Assembly (NCBI GenBank): GCA_013399855.1
Contig: VXAY01005813.1
Coordinates: forward strand, 475,825 to 539,824
Reading direction: 5' to 3'
Source of the DNA: Oxyruncus cristatus
Taxonomy: Eukaryota; Chordata; Aves; Passeriformes; Cotingidae
DNA: 64,000 bases
Shown: positions 1 through 12,934 of the stretch, piece by piece
Layout of the letters: each line of letters begins with the position of its first letter
How positions within the stretch are numbered: the stretch's first letter is position 1
Translations under genes and position numbers: made by a program
Notes under the pieces: model-generated
Told to the model about the DNA's origin: nothing
The model's input: only the letters and a program-made list of their open reading frames with translations
Databases searched by the model: none

Positions 1-2311
1 AGTCCCGAGACTTTACCAGTTTACAGTCAGTTCACAGACTTCTTGCCAATGAATTGGACTTACTGAATCCCCGTTATTTTAAGGGGAAAAAAGTCTTTCT
101 TAACAATAATCCTTATACTAAGTGAAGGTATGAGGAATATTCTCTGCTTATTCTGAAGTAATGAAAGCCGCAGTCAGTGTCCTTTAAAGGAAACTCTCCC
201 AAGATTGATCTGTAACTGAGTAGGACTATTCTGAAAAATAAGTTTTCACTCCTCTCTGTTGGACTCTCCCAAAAGGGTCCCGTGGGAGAAGCTGTTTAAC
301 TGAGAGGAGCGACATTGATTCCCAGACAAGAGAAAGCCACAAATTTGCTCTATGATCAACATTTTTTGATTCAGGGTAAAGCAGGATGTTCATCTACTAC
401 ACAGATATGGGAGACATAACTAAGGGCGACCTCCAGAAGAGGTTATTTCCAGATACGAAGATGAGCTGATTTATTTTCAAGGAGAGCAATAGAGCCCCTG
501 TTTGTCTCTCCCTCCCAGTCACAACCTGTACGATGCAACAAACCCCTGCAACAGCAAACGGAGCCACCCGAGCCTTTAAGATCAATTCCACTTCTGCACT
601 CTTGTAACAGATCTCATTGTTCACTTCCCATCTGTCCCCATCACACCTTTATTTCACCCTGTAAGAGAGGGAATAGCCTACCTGTTCAACTGGCAAATTA
701 TTTTAACAATACAGGGCAACGATTACAATTACACTAAAATGGCTTAGAACAGGATTTGATGCTACTTGGAGAATAGTCAAATAACACGAGTCAGGATGGG
801 GTTAGGAGAACACAGCCCAGCCCAGCCTAGTTACAGGAGGAGGCTCAGCTCTCCCTAGAACACAATGCAAGGAACTCCAACCAACATCCCAATGGAAAAC
901 CGACTCCACGCCACCGAAACCTCCTACGGCACCGCAGAGAGGCTGGGAAAGTGCTGGGGTTCCAATCGGCCGTGTGGACACAAGGAGACACCCAAAGCTA
1001 AGGGGAAGTTGATCCATCTGCTCTGTCCAGATGTGTTCCCAGCTGGAAGCCTGCACACCTGCGGAGTGACCAGAGGTGTTGGTGGCTGTGGGGATGGAGT
1101 AGCCAGGCCTGAGCCATGGGATGTGCCAACTGGATTTACGCACACTGAAATATTGCAGCATTTGATTCTTCTTCTTGACAGAGAGCAGGGCTTCCACTGA
1201 AAGCTCATTTAATAAAAATAATGCAATGCAAATGAACCTGAATCAGAAAAATTAGATTGATGGAAGTAGCTCGGTCGCTGTAATTACACAAGGTATATTA
1301 TTTCCTAAATTCTCTTTGCATTATATATATACCATACATTTATCAAACATAATTAGCAGTTTAGGTGACAAGGATTTGATTTTTCTCCTGCAATAAAAAA
1401 TCCCTCTACACGGGTATGTACATGTAAAATGTAATATGAACATTTTCATACTATCATTGTTTACTCCTTAAAGAAAAATTCTGTAAGATCAAAGAATCAG
1501 AGGGGAAATACCATGTGAGACTTACAAAGCAGCAGATGAGGCAGACAGCCAGGTCAGCCTTCTGTGGATTTCATGAGCATAAAATAAAATTAAATCAGTC
1601 CAAGCTTTTAAGGTTGTTAGTCAAATAAATCGTATTTGAAAGCAAAATAATTGATGATACCCCAGACTTCCCTTATAATCAACCTTTCGTTTTTTCAAGC
1701 ATAGAAACAAATTGATGAACAAACACCAAGAGAAACAGAAGATGCAAAAGAAAGTTGACAAAGTTGAATGTGGTCAACAGGCATTATGCTAAAAGAAAAG
1801 GGATTTCAGAAAAAGACAAAGTAGGCACTTTTCGTTTTAACTTAATATTACTGTGCCACGTTTTCTAAGTGATCCTTGTGTTTTAAAACAGAGGTTACTC
1901 CCTTTTTTTGCCCAGGATTGTAACAGTCAATAGTGTGGGGCAGACCTTCAAAAGCATTGCAAAGATGAGATCAACATTCAAGCCATGGTGTACAACCTGT
2001 GTTTGTTTTTTGTGGGAGATCTCAGGGCATTTCCAGTCTCACAGCCCTCCCCCCCCAGAGCCAGGATTTACAGGTTGTGATGCAATTCACCAAACACAGA
2101 GACATTAAAAGCTATCAGAGAGGTTTAAAAAATTTCATTAGCACACAGCGGCAATCACGAAGCCAAAATTCTCCCAGATGCAACATCAGACTCACCAACC
2201 TCCTCCTGATGGAACGAGAACATTTCCAACACAACTAAGTTAACCAAGTTTTTTCTCCTCTCAGTGGGGTTTTTGGACTCATGGGGGGGTTTGTTTAGGT
2301 TTTGGATAGTG

Positions 2312-2326
2312 TTTTTTTTTTTTTTT
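2312..2326. repeat. poly-T tract (15 nt)
   Basis: An uninterrupted run of about 15 T follows a G/T-rich stretch (about 2285-2311). No SINE or LINE body is recognisable next to it, so it is called as simple low-complexity DNA and not as a retroposon tail. Confidence 0.85.
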
Positions 2327-3894
2327 AAACACTTTCACAGAAAATAACTATATCAAAATAATGACAGAAAGCACTTTCGTTTTTTCTCCCCAAATCCCCA
2401 TGGATTATATGGGGACCTCAAGTCAAAAACCTTCACTTTAGAACAATAAATAAATAAACTCGCTAAAGCCTTCCCAAGGCTGGCCAACTGTAGCATAAGT
2501 AATGCAAGAGGCTGAGAGATGCCAGATAAATTTGATTACTATAAAAGATGGGAATATGTTTCTTTCCTCGGAGAATTCACAAAAAGGGGTCAAAAACAAA
2601 GCAGCACTGAAAGCCAACAACTTCATTTTGCCGGCAACTCAAGGCGAAAATACAATACAGTTCCGTGGGAACGTTTTATCACATCGGTGCAGACACCTCC
2701 TAATCTTCTATTTCTGAAAGAGGGAAATAGCAAAGATAGAGTCCAGGCAAAATGGGGCTCTTCTTTCTTTTCTGGAAAAGGCACTCCGATAAGTATATCA
2801 ATTTAGCAAAGAGTTCAAGAACTGTTTTCTTCCACCTGCTACCAGTGTCATGGTGGCTCTAACACATTTCAGGAGGGGGAAAAAAGTCATCTTACACTTC
2901 ATGTTATTCTTCCTATTTGTCAGCTTACCAAATCATTTATCTCAAATGTATTCAGGAGCATCATTAGGAGAAATGAGCCATCATCCTTCCCCCGTTAAAG
3001 AAAAACAAAGTCCTGACTCGGTGTTAATTGTTCCAGCCCTGAGTAATGATGAGATCTAGAGATGCCCCGACTGAGAGACAGTCCTGATTTCACATTTTTC
3101 TTCTGTGAATAGATGAGCTCCTGCCAGTTACTGTTACAGAGGCACCAGGATCTAGAAAACCTCTCTGGCATTACTTTCCCTTTGCACGTCTAAGGGCTGC
3201 ACTTGGCTTTTCCAGAGCACATGGTGTTGGTGGCACTGCTGGACCGGTGTCAGCCCGTGCCCCCTCCCCCTGATCAGAAAACACTACACTTGCAGCAGCA
3301 GCAGCAAAGCTGTTCTTACCAGCACCTTATTTTCATCACTCCTTCAAAGCCATCCAGTTCTCCCTGTTTAACATCCCAAACTCTCTCTCCATCAACAGCA
3401 TGTCTCAGTCCTGGCTCTTCAGCTCCATTTCAGTTAACGACAGGTGACATTTACAGAAGAGTTACAAATAAGAGGTGTAAAAAAAGGGTGAACTTCGAGG
3501 AACAAGTAGCTTCCAGACAGCATGATAAATTCATTTTCAGCATACGAACACTCTTTTATTTGCTCAACAGTTCTTACAAACAATCTGCTGCAAACAGTAT
3601 TTTCCACGGGCTGCCAGTGTCAGTGTCTCTGCAGGACTCGGGAAAGGACTGAGCTATCCACACCCAAATTTGGTCAAAACCAGTTCAGATTCAGTAGCAA
3701 ATGCTGTTCAGTAACCAAGCAGAACCTTTTTTTGTGTCAAACAATTTTGGTAAAAAATTGGTTGATTACCTGGTTAATTCACACCATTGCTTCCTATTTT
3801 ATCACAACTATCTCAACTATCACTGTACCCCTTATTCCCTTTTTTTCCAGAGTATATGCATTGCAAAACCATCCATTTCCAGTAAAGCAAAGTC

Positions 3895-3960
3895 TAATAA
3901 TATTACAATATTACATAATAATATTACAATATTTAATCTTGTAATATCAAATATTTGTAA
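3895..3960. repeat. AT-rich tandem repeat (period 21) with inverted repeat
   Basis: The motif TAATAATATTACAATATT starts at 3895 and again at 3916, giving two copies at a 21-bp period. The second copy contains ATATTACA (3921-3928), which is the exact reverse complement of TGTAATAT (3940-3947). This makes an 8-bp stem with an 11-nt loop. An imperfect outer pairing (about 3902-3912 with 3949-3959) could extend it into a cruciform. No protein or RNA gene is implied. Confidence 0.75.
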
Positions 3961-5070
3961 TAACACATTAAACATACTACCTCTACAGTAAATGACCTTA
4001 AAGGCCAAAAGACAACTATAGTCTGGAATGAAGAGCAGTTTCCTCAGAAGAACAAAACATGTTTTAGCACATTAACAAACACTTGAAACACTAATCAATA
4101 CTTTTAAAAGAGTGATTTCTCTCTACAGATTTCAAAACATTTTAAGACAAAGAATGAAACCAAGACACAAAGACATTCAGTAATTTGACCCAAGACAACT
4201 TGAAAAAAAGAGAACAAAGGAGAAAACCAGAAATGTTCTCTGGCTGAAGTTCTGGTTTATCCCACTGTATCACCAGAGCCAGGTTTACTGAGAAGCTGAG
4301 GTGACTATGGTGGCCTCCGACTCATGTGAGGGCTCCCTGTGGGGCTCTGGGAACAAGAACTCCTTCAGGGGATGACCCAAGGAGTTGGAGAAGAGGCAGG
4401 TCTGAGCAGAAGAGTGTTATCACACCGGGAGCTGTAAAGCACTGCACCAGAGGAAGGAGGGCAAGAGATGGAGAGATTGAAGGAATCAGGCTCAGGGAGG
4501 AGCAGCTCTTGCTCCCCCATCACTAAACCACGAGCAGTGGCCACTCCCGCGAGTGCTTCCCCTGAGCCAAGCAGACAGGACAGAGCAGACACTGGAACCA
4601 GCTGTCAGGCACTGCAGGCCCCAGCGAAATGTGGGCTGGGATACCATGGACATGGACTGGGATCCTGGGTTGGGAAACCTGGAGACAGGAGGGCACAAAG
4701 AGCTCGGGTAATGCTGCTACAAGCCAGCATGAGTGAATTTAGGGGTCTGTTCATCACTCCACTGCTTTTGCACTTCTGCTCTGACAGGACGGCTCAGAAG
4801 CTGGGAAATTCCACCAGATGGATCAGACAGGCAATTCAGAAGCCCCAGATACTGAATGAAGGCAACAATATTGAGGAACTAAGAAAAGGGCAATACTGAC
4901 TATCATGACAACAAACAAATCAGCTGCTGGCTTTTAAAGCCATCTATACCCTATACCCTGTTCTCTTATCTTTTTTCTTTCTAAGCACTGAAAAGCTTGC
5001 TTGGATCAGCACAGTAGAGCTGGAAGGAAGTACATGCTTTTAGAAAACAGAAACACAGCATGAAAATGCT

Positions 5071-5092
5071 AAAAAAAATAAAAATAAATAAT
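5071..5092. repeat. A-rich low-complexity tract
   Basis: A short A-rich stretch made of an A run followed by AAAT-type units. No retroposon body is visible upstream of it. Confidence 0.6.
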
Positions 5093-6154
5093 GAAGTAGG
5101 ATTTGTGAGTGTTCACAATTTCTTCAGACACATTTTCTCCTTTCTAAGAAAGTTGATAGCACAATATAAACATAACTTCCCTTCCAGTATTGTTTTCCGT
5201 AGTAATGTAAAAAAATCCTGACCACCAGCAATTTAAAAACACAACAAAATTCTATGATAAGAGACTTGGAGAATCACATATGCAAAGACTATGCAGAAAG
5301 GGTGCTGAAAGGTACATCCTGTGCTTGAGAGATCCCTTCTAGGACATCTATAACTAAAATGCAAAAGTCTTTTAGAGAGTCAATAATCTGTGTACTTCAC
5401 TGGTACACTTCACTGGTTACTTTTTTTTACACCACGGAATTACTGAAAAAACAGGTGAAACCTGCTGAAGGATGATGCATAATTCTGTATATTTTACACT
5501 TAATGCAGTTACCTATACACACATTCCTTAAATAAACTTTCAGAACTACATTTTCAGACTGACACAGGTGTATCGGATTCGACTGCTAGGAAATACAGAT
5601 GTTTAACTAACCAGGATAATGTTACTTTGGATTCTTGTATGTCTGTTTTAACTGAAATAACTTCATTTTTCCCCACATGAGCCACGTCATGAAATGCAGG
5701 AAAACCGTCTGACTAAGATGGAAAACTGGAGCATGTCCTGTCTCTGGAGTTCCTGCTCTGTATCAACCATCCATCTCTATACCACAAACCCTGCACCCTT
5801 GGTTCTCTGCTGGGTATCACTCTCATCTCCACTCCAGTTCCTAAACCCACTCTGCCTCTCCAACCATGGAACTCCTGAATTTGAATCCCATCATTCAGCC
5901 TTTAGGATGGTTCAAAGCATTTTCACCACCACCATCACACCCACGTAGTGCTCTGTAAAGTAAAGCTGCCCAGGCTCAAAAACACACACACAAGCCCAGA
6001 AAACTGCCTTAGGATATTTATTGATGCAGCACCTTAAAAGATTTTTCTAATGAATTTTTGTTGCTGTGAAAGAGTTCAGTCTTTCACATAAAAGCAGAAG
6101 AGTTCTATAAAAAATTAAAAGTTGGCATTTCTGAAATAGTATTAGAAGAACTTG

Positions 6155-6256
6155 AGTAACCTGGTCTGGTGGAAGGTGTCCCTGTCCCTGGCAGGGAGGT
6201 GGAACGAGATGGTTTTTAAGGTCCCTCTAACCCAACCAGCCTGTGACTCTCTGAAA
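6155..6256 (+). mobile_element. CR1 LINE 3'-end fragment
   Basis: The plus strand reads 'acctggtctggtggaaggtgtccc', then a 'ctggcaggg' segment, 'tttaaggtccctctaaccc' and 'ctgtgactct'. This is the usual order at the 3' end of avian CR1: the hairpin-forming GTGTCCCTGCC.GGCAGGG segment, the AAGGTCCCTTCCAACCC block, then the short terminal repeat unit. Only about 100 bp remain, so the copy is strongly 5' truncated and non-coding. Substitutions relative to sister copies in this window point to an old insertion. Confidence 0.85.
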
Positions 6257-9200
6257 TAGCCTCTCGCAGCAGCGATTGCACAGACATCAATGGTTCTGCT
6301 CGCCCTGTGCATCAGACAGGAATTTTTCATTTCATACATCATTTAAAACTTGCTGCAGTGATTCCACAAACCTGTCTACAAGCACCTTCTTCTTTCCCAA
6401 CCCTGCTGCAATTCGGGTTGTTTGGGCCAAAATTCAACGCACAAGCAGAGCACTGATGACAGAGAAGCAAAGCACACTTATCACTGGATAATGCAGGAAA
6501 AACATCTGACACTCTCAAATAATATTGCATCGTGGTTCTGAATACATCAGAATAAAATTACACCGGCGACATCATCAGCAAACTTACCCTGGAAACATCA
6601 CCTCACAGCAAGGAACCAGCATTACCACATAGGTGTTTCAATATTTCTAAACACAGATTTGCATTTATATCCTATTTTCAAGAATTTCTCTCCCAGGACA
6701 CTGTGAGAGTGTGGCACAAGGCTTGTCCTTGCAAAAGCACGTGTTCAGACAGAGATCACCTTCATATTCTGGGGCCATTAACATGGGCACATCACTGACT
6801 GCTGCAACTGCTGCAGATAAAATTGTAAAGATCATAATTATTGCTGCATTAATTACTGCTGGAATAGTTCCTAAATGCTCGGACACAGAGCTAAGTTATG
6901 AAAATACAGGATTCCTATCCTATGTGCAAAGTCTTCAACTCACAGTGCGGCCACAACTCGCACACCTCCACGCTGAGAGCTGGAAAACCAACAACTTTGA
7001 CCTGAACCTCATTGAAAAAACACTAAAAGTTCAGCGAGGAAATCCAAAGCAAGAGGTTTACTCACCATTTATGAAGGACTTCTGGACTGCAGCGTGTAAC
7101 ACAGGACACTCCCTTCCTGGGCATTAATTCAGTAATTCCACTTCTCGTTCAGGATAAATCCAGAAAGTAGCTGGCACAAAGAAGTGAAAACCACAGATTT
7201 AGCTGGGGTTGGATGTGAACAAACAGAATTTCTTTCTGTCCATATGACTAACAAAAAATCTTCCCTAACTGCTGAGCCTATATACTGATACACCCTTCTC
7301 TTCAGTCAACACCAAACACATTTCTATAAGTGTTGTGACCCTGAAAAACTTTGATTTTTAAGTAAATTAAAGGACAAGGTACAATGATAACTTGGAAAAT
7401 TCCTAGCATTTTTAACACATTGGAACACATGAGAGTATCAAAATGTGGCAAGCCATATGAATCAAATGGGTTTGAGTTATGAGAACATTTGTTAGTAGCA
7501 CAGTACTGGAAAACAAGGGAGGTTGTAAAAGCAAAGACCATTCAACAACAGCTTTTGGAAAGCTTCCCAAATTACTTGTCCACGTGCCACGGAACAACCA
7601 GCCACGCAATGAAGGATTCTACTAAACATGAAATAAATACAAACAGTTATCTAGTTCCCTTTATGCAGCAAGTACGTAAAAGTGCTTGCTATGCTCACAG
7701 CTCAGGACCTGGAGGAACACACCAGTCTCAGGCACAAGCCAGTGCCGCCACAGGAGCAGCAGCTGGAAACTCCAAGGGAACTCCAGGTACTGACTAATGC
7801 TGGAATTAAAAGAGTGAGGACAGAAAACAGGAGACAGTTGTTGCTGCAGATTCCTCTGTTAGAGGTTCCCCAGGTTCTCCTGCATCCACGAACCAAAGGC
7901 TCTGCTCCCCACAATGTCCTGTGTCAGAGAGTAGAGATCTGTAGCTCTGAACTGTTCCACCTCCACCGTGAACTTCTCCACTCACAAATCAATAGAACAC
8001 TGAGCAATAATGAGCCAGAAATATTCTTGAACAAAAAAACTAAACCCACCTTTATTCAGAATTGTGAATCGTGCAGCTCACACATTTTCCAACATAAGTT
8101 CAGGAAATAAAAATCTCATTAAAGCTTTAGCCAAAATTTCTAATTCATCAAAGGGGCATGTTCTGAATACCAATGAATTTCATGAAAAAGCAGCGCTTTT
8201 TTTTTTCTTGTCTGCATGTCTGTAAAATCTCTCTCAGGTTACAAAACCAAATCTGATGACACTGAAAAGTCTTTCAGGAACAAAGACAGATGAGTAAAAC
8301 AACCACCAGATCTCTTTAATTCCATGCAAAAGTGTCAACAGCAAAATCACTGCATCTCTGCCACAGCAGAATATTAAATAGTTCATTAATATCCATTTTC
8401 CCTTCTTCTCTGTTCAGAGGCTACTAAAATTGTTTCTGTTTGATTTTACATGAGTGAAACTCCTCCCAAATGAAACAGGTACAAGGATCTTGAAAGAACA
8501 CTCAAGTGCACATCACTCAAGCCCTTGGCAGGCCCTATCTCTGCGAAACAACAATAGCATCCCACCAATAACAATGACTTGCTTAACTATTCATTTTGGT
8601 AAATAATGGAACTGAAAATTATCTAGTGATGGATTTACACTTTTACAATGCATCTCAGGGATGAAAATGAATAGGGACGGAGAAATTATGTGTGTTACAA
8701 TGGGTGACGCACAGAACTTCAGATCCTGCCTCGCTCCACGGAAGAGCATGAGCTGGAAAATGTGGCACTACAATTTTTAGCATTTTACCTTTGTCTGAGT
8801 CTACTGAAAGACATCCCATATGTATTATTTGTCTTACAGAAGCACTTAAAGATGCCAATTAAAACTCAAACACCGCTATATTAGTCAGATACTGTAAGAA
8901 AATTACAATAGGTGTCACAGTCATTTTAATTCCAAACAACCACAATAAATTACCTGTTTCTCAGATATTCCTTCCTTTGTCTTGCAGTTACCCACAGAGT
9001 TCAACATATTTGGGTTTATATTTGGGGGAGCACTAACAGAACTGCCTGGGCCGTCCCTGCAGCCTTTTTTTATTTGGAAACCATATTAATATTTCCAGAG
9101 GAGGCCCAGGGCCCAGAGAGCCAAAGCCTAAGGACACAAGGCTCTCTTTCCTACACCACCTTCCTTGAGCAGCCAGTGGAGCCCCAAGACCACGCGGACC

Positions 9201-11802
9201 ATGAAGTGAAAAGTCAGATTATTTGGAGGCAGGAAGCTGGCAAAGGTGACAACTTTTCTGGTAGCAATGGAAAACACTAAGTTTCTATTTAAAAAGTTGG
9301 AGATTACTCTGTGTTTAAGTAACAAATGGCAAGTGTTTACCTGTGACTTTAGTTCTCTCATAGGGAGTTTATTATAAACAGTATTTCAAACACAGGACTT
9401 TAAGAGACAAAGTATAAATATTTTAAATGGTAAAATATAGGTGTGGGCTTTTTTTTGTACTGTGTCCAGAAAATTTGCACAAACACATCAAATTCTCCAC
9501 CTGGGGAATTTACTTTATTGTTAAGTTTGCATTTAAAACAAATGTACATGACCTATTTTGGGGCTAATATAACTAAAAGGAACCTATTTGTTGTTTATTA
9601 TTTATAGAAGATTCACTTCAGATTAGGCCTTTTGCAGACGTGTGTATCTGTGTGGCATCACAAAGCATCTCCAGATCTCCCCCAGCACTAAAACATACGA
9701 GGAAATGACAAGTTAGGATGCATCCAGTACACACACTGTTTTATAAAAGCCAAGATTAAAAGCTGGTTTTTCCCTCCTCAGAAAGGCCACATGAAAGAGC
9801 CGCTACCCTGGGTAATGCATTGACCTTCTGGGGCTGATAATGACAAGTTCAAGTTCCTGGAGTTGGGGAAGATGAGGAACTAAAGTAAGTGCACTCAAGC
9901 AACGAGTCCTTCTGCTCTGTTAGAATCCCACTCACAAAACCAGACCTACAGAAAGAAAGAGGAAAACAGTTTAATTTTTTTTATACATAACCCAGGAGTT
10001 TTTCTACACCATCAGCATGGCTCAAATCTGCTTTCTCAGAGGCTTCAATCCAAGGCACTGGTGGTTTCTTTCAATTTTAACAGAAAACTTGAAATTATTT
10101 CATATGAAAGGTGTCAAATCTATGAATACAGAGATGCAAAATTGCTGCTTGTGTCTAAAATTTTGCATTTTCAGCTTTTTTTCTTGTAAAGAGAGAAAGA
10201 GTAAAACATGCTAAAATGGTATCCGTCGTGTAAGGGATAAAACACCTCTTTCCAAATTTCTGGGAAATCAGAAATGCACTTTTATACAACAACTAAATAA
10301 AACCAGGGTTGACCCAAAGCTTTCATTCCTATCAGTCATTAGTTCTGTACAGTTTTGCAAGTCATGATGTCTGGAGCTCTTCAGGGGAAGAGTAAAGCTC
10401 CTTCACGATGCTGCTGGCAGGACTGAGGCACAGAAAAGAAAGCTAAAAAGCTGAAGTAACTACATCACTAGTACTACTAATAGTACATATTAGGATGTAC
10501 TACTACTACATACATATTACTGTGTGGTAGCACATTTTGCATTTTCAAATATTTATATTTCAAATTACACAGTGATACCATAACCTTTACATCTTTGTTT
10601 AAGTTATAGAAGACAAAAAAATAAAGGCTTAAAAAAAAAAGCTCCGACTCCAGTTGGTGTAAATCAACATGTAGATCATCAGGTTTTAATCATCAGCTCA
10701 TACCTAATGGTTTACATTTAAAGATTCTTGCCAGGACAGGCTGTGATCACAAAGGGAATAATATCATTCAAAAAAGAAAAAAAAAATCCCTTTTAAGTTT
10801 GGCTTTAAAACAGTATTTCTAATTTCCTTCTCCTTGCTCCCAATTTGAGTTCATCTCAGAAACAATAATTTATTTAGGAATTAATTGTGGCATCTCCAAA
10901 GTCCTGGGTTATTCCACTCCAGTCAATTTTTGTAGATTTTTGCTTTTCCTTAGAAAACACAGTGATATTAAATACAAAACCCCACACATTCAACGAACAC
11001 TAACATTTCTAAAACCAGAGCTTGAGCTGAAGTTAAGAAATTGCTATAATTAAACTTGTCCAGGAAGACAGATTAAGGTCAAATATGTCTATTAATTTTG
11101 GGTATCCACTCTAAGCCACCTAAGACTTGATTTTTTTTCTTCGAAGCATAGCATTTCACAGCATTTAATATGTTCCTAGAATGGTTTTCACGGCAGTGAT
11201 TTTTCACCTCCGCTCGCGGGCTGTGCCCAGCAGTGGGAGCAGCTCAGGACCAGGGCTCACTGACCTGCCCAGCACCGTCTGCAGCCGGCGGCACAGTAGG
11301 AAAATTGCTGGGTTCTGCAGAGGCATTTATGTGCTTCGTCATGGAGCACATGCTCCTCTTCCTCAGTACTATCTCAGTCCCAGCCTCTCCCGCTCACACG
11401 GGAGCCCTCACAGCAGGGAATGCCTGCTTTACTACACCAAACACCCCTTTGGCTCTGTCCCTGCCCACCCTGGGTTAAATGCTTTGGGCTCTGGCGTTCC
11501 CCCAGTTCTCCATGAGGATGGAGCTGCCCTCCCACGGCCCTCAGAGACCCCTGGTACCACGACTGTTCCTCGGGGTCCTTTGTCCCCTGTACCCACCCAA
11601 CCTTCCTCGGGGCTCTGAGAGAGCCAGGCTGGCCCCTCTTGTAGCCGGGGCCCAGGCAGAGCCCACAATGGCACAGACTCACCTGTCACATGTTCGTGTG
11701 CTCTTAATTAACATCATGGCTGGGGCTGAGGGGACAACAGCAGCAGGAAAGCAGCATTAGAATGGCCTCATGTGGTGGTGGGAGTCATGGGAGTCAAAAT
11801 AC
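6257..11802. other. AT-rich non-coding block, no gene recognised
   Basis: No repeat family or protein domain is recognised. Frames such as 7682-8110 (plus, 142 codons), 6711-7127 (plus, 138) and 11181-11618 (plus, 145) overlap frames on the other strand and have no recognisable motifs. The last lies in a locally GC-richer patch (11180-11700), where long chance frames are expected. A short TAC-rich repeat lies at about 10450-10515. The rest resembles intron or intergenic DNA with dispersed TAAT-rich segments. Confidence 0.55.
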
Positions 11803-12095
11803 AAATCACAGAATTCCAGATTGTTTGGGCTGGAAGGGATCTTAAAGATCATCTTGTTCCACCCCCTGCCATGGGCAGGGACACCTTCCACTATCCAAGG
11901 TTGCTCCAAGCCCCCGTTCAACCTCGCCTTGGACACTTCCAGGCATGGGGCAGCCACAGCTTCTCTGGGCAACCTGTGCCAGGGCTGCATCACCCTCGCA
12001 GGGAAGCATTTCTTCCCAATATCTTATCTAAACCTACTCTCTTTCGGTTTAAAGCCATTCGCCCTCATCCTGTCACTTCAGACCCTTGTAAACTG
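11803..12095 (-). mobile_element. CR1 LINE 3' UTR fragment (about 290 bp)
   Basis: Read on the plus strand, the element starts at its 3' end ('aatcacagaattccaga', 'ggaagggatcttaaagatc'). It runs through the 'ccatgggcagggacacc' hairpin segment, 'ccttggacacttccagg' and 'cttctctgggcaacctg', to 'ctcatcctgtcacttca'. This is a longer piece of 3' UTR than most copies here, but no reverse transcriptase is left. It ends about 135 bp before the CpG island at 12.23 kb. Confidence 0.92.
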
Positions 12096-12229
12096 TGGCA
12101 GCGGGTAAAAAGCAAAATGTAAAAAGTTGTAAATAGTAAAAGTGAAGGGCAACAGCTTCTAGCTGAGGTGCCCAGGGAAGGGAAGCACAGACTGACACAG
12201 GAGCCCTCAGGCTGTCACAGGGACACAGC

Positions 12230-12590
12230 CTGTCCTGGCCCCTCACGGCCCCCGGTCAGCGCGGGGCTGGGCAGAGCCCGGCCGGGCACAGCCTCACCCG
12301 GGGCTTTGCCGTGAGGGAAATGACGCCCTGTGAAATATAAGACCCGTTCGCACCTTGTAACACGCTTTCTGGGGTGTTTGTTACACCCCTCACTATTTCT
12401 AAGTACCAAAGCGACTTTCCCTAAACAAAGGGGCCGCTCCTCCGTGCCGCGGTCACTGAGGGCGATCGCGGCGCTGCCACACAAAGAGGACAGCCCTGGG
12501 CTCCGGGAGTGCTCCGGGGAGCAGGGACCGGGACCGGGACCGCGACCGTTCACGGGCAGGAGGGACCGAGGAGAAAGCCGGGACTTCAAA
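12230..12590. promoter_or_regulatory. CpG island, candidate orphan promoter
   Basis: By eye this 360-bp segment holds roughly 35-40 CpG dinucleotides at about 60-65% G+C. The flanks are AT-rich and CpG-poor (downstream of 12,600 the sequence is largely A/T runs). That gives a rough observed/expected CpG ratio near or above 1, meeting the usual criteria for an island. Dense clusters occur at 12,240-12,305, 12,433-12,475 and 12,500-12,550. No convincing coding exon adjoins it; the frames inside (12330-12605 plus, 12215-12625 minus) are of the length expected from GC-rich DNA. It could be a promoter of a non-coding RNA, an alternative promoter of a large gene spanning the window, or a CpG-rich enhancer. 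Direction is unknown. Confidence 0.6.
12516..12538 (+). other. G-quadruplex-type motif and GGGACC hexamer repeat
   Basis: Four runs of three or more G (12516-12519, 12524-12526, 12530-12532, 12536-12538) are separated by 3-4 nt, matching the G3N1-7 rule. The spacing comes from a short tandem GGGACC repeat that continues, degenerate, to about 12547. It lies within the CpG island, where such motifs are common near promoters. Confidence 0.6.
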
Positions 12591-12921
12591 CAAATGTTTC
12601 CATAATCAACAGTTACCGCGAGCAACGCTCACAAAATTACACGGAAAAAAAAAATAATTTTCTGTAAATAAATTGTTTTCCTCTTTAGGGTGAAATATCC
12701 CTTTTTTCAGGTATCGTTCTTAACCTTTTCTTTTCCAGGTTAACTTGGAAAAACGAAAGAAAAAAAAGGTTATCCTGGATTTTATTTTTAATCTGACACA
12801 ATAAAATAAGAAATAGCTCTTACAGAAATTCTAGAGCCTGTGACATAACTTCTTTATTTAGATAAATTCTAAAATATCCACTATTTACACAGAAGCTACA
12901 GAATAATCAGTGCTATTAAGA

Positions 12922-12934
12922 TTTTTTTTTTTTT
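12922..12934. repeat. poly-T tract (13 nt)
   Basis: A homopolymer of 13 T in AT-rich DNA. No element boundary is evident. Confidence 0.8.

Larger units (their letters stand above)
1..6154. other. AT-rich non-coding block, no gene recognised
   Basis: This stretch is unique, AT-rich DNA. The longest open frame (3203-3652, plus, 149 codons) begins in a proline/serine-rich stretch, includes a five-unit GCA run (3292-3306) read as glutamines, and resembles no family I know. The other frames are shorter and overlap on both strands. A POU-type octamer ATGCAAAT occurs at 1226-1233 inside an AT-rich segment (1200-1480), which could be regulatory but is weak evidence alone. Homopolymers and one AT-rich repeat are listed separately. 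I read the block as intron or intergenic DNA. Confidence 0.6.

Noticed and set aside
2312..2326. Poly-T as the tail of a minus-strand retroposon
   Set aside because: No SINE, LINE or processed-pseudogene body adjoins it, and avian CR1 does not end in poly-A.
3292..3306. (GCA)5 as a coding polyglutamine tract
   Set aside because: Five units only, in a 149-codon frame with no recognisable protein.
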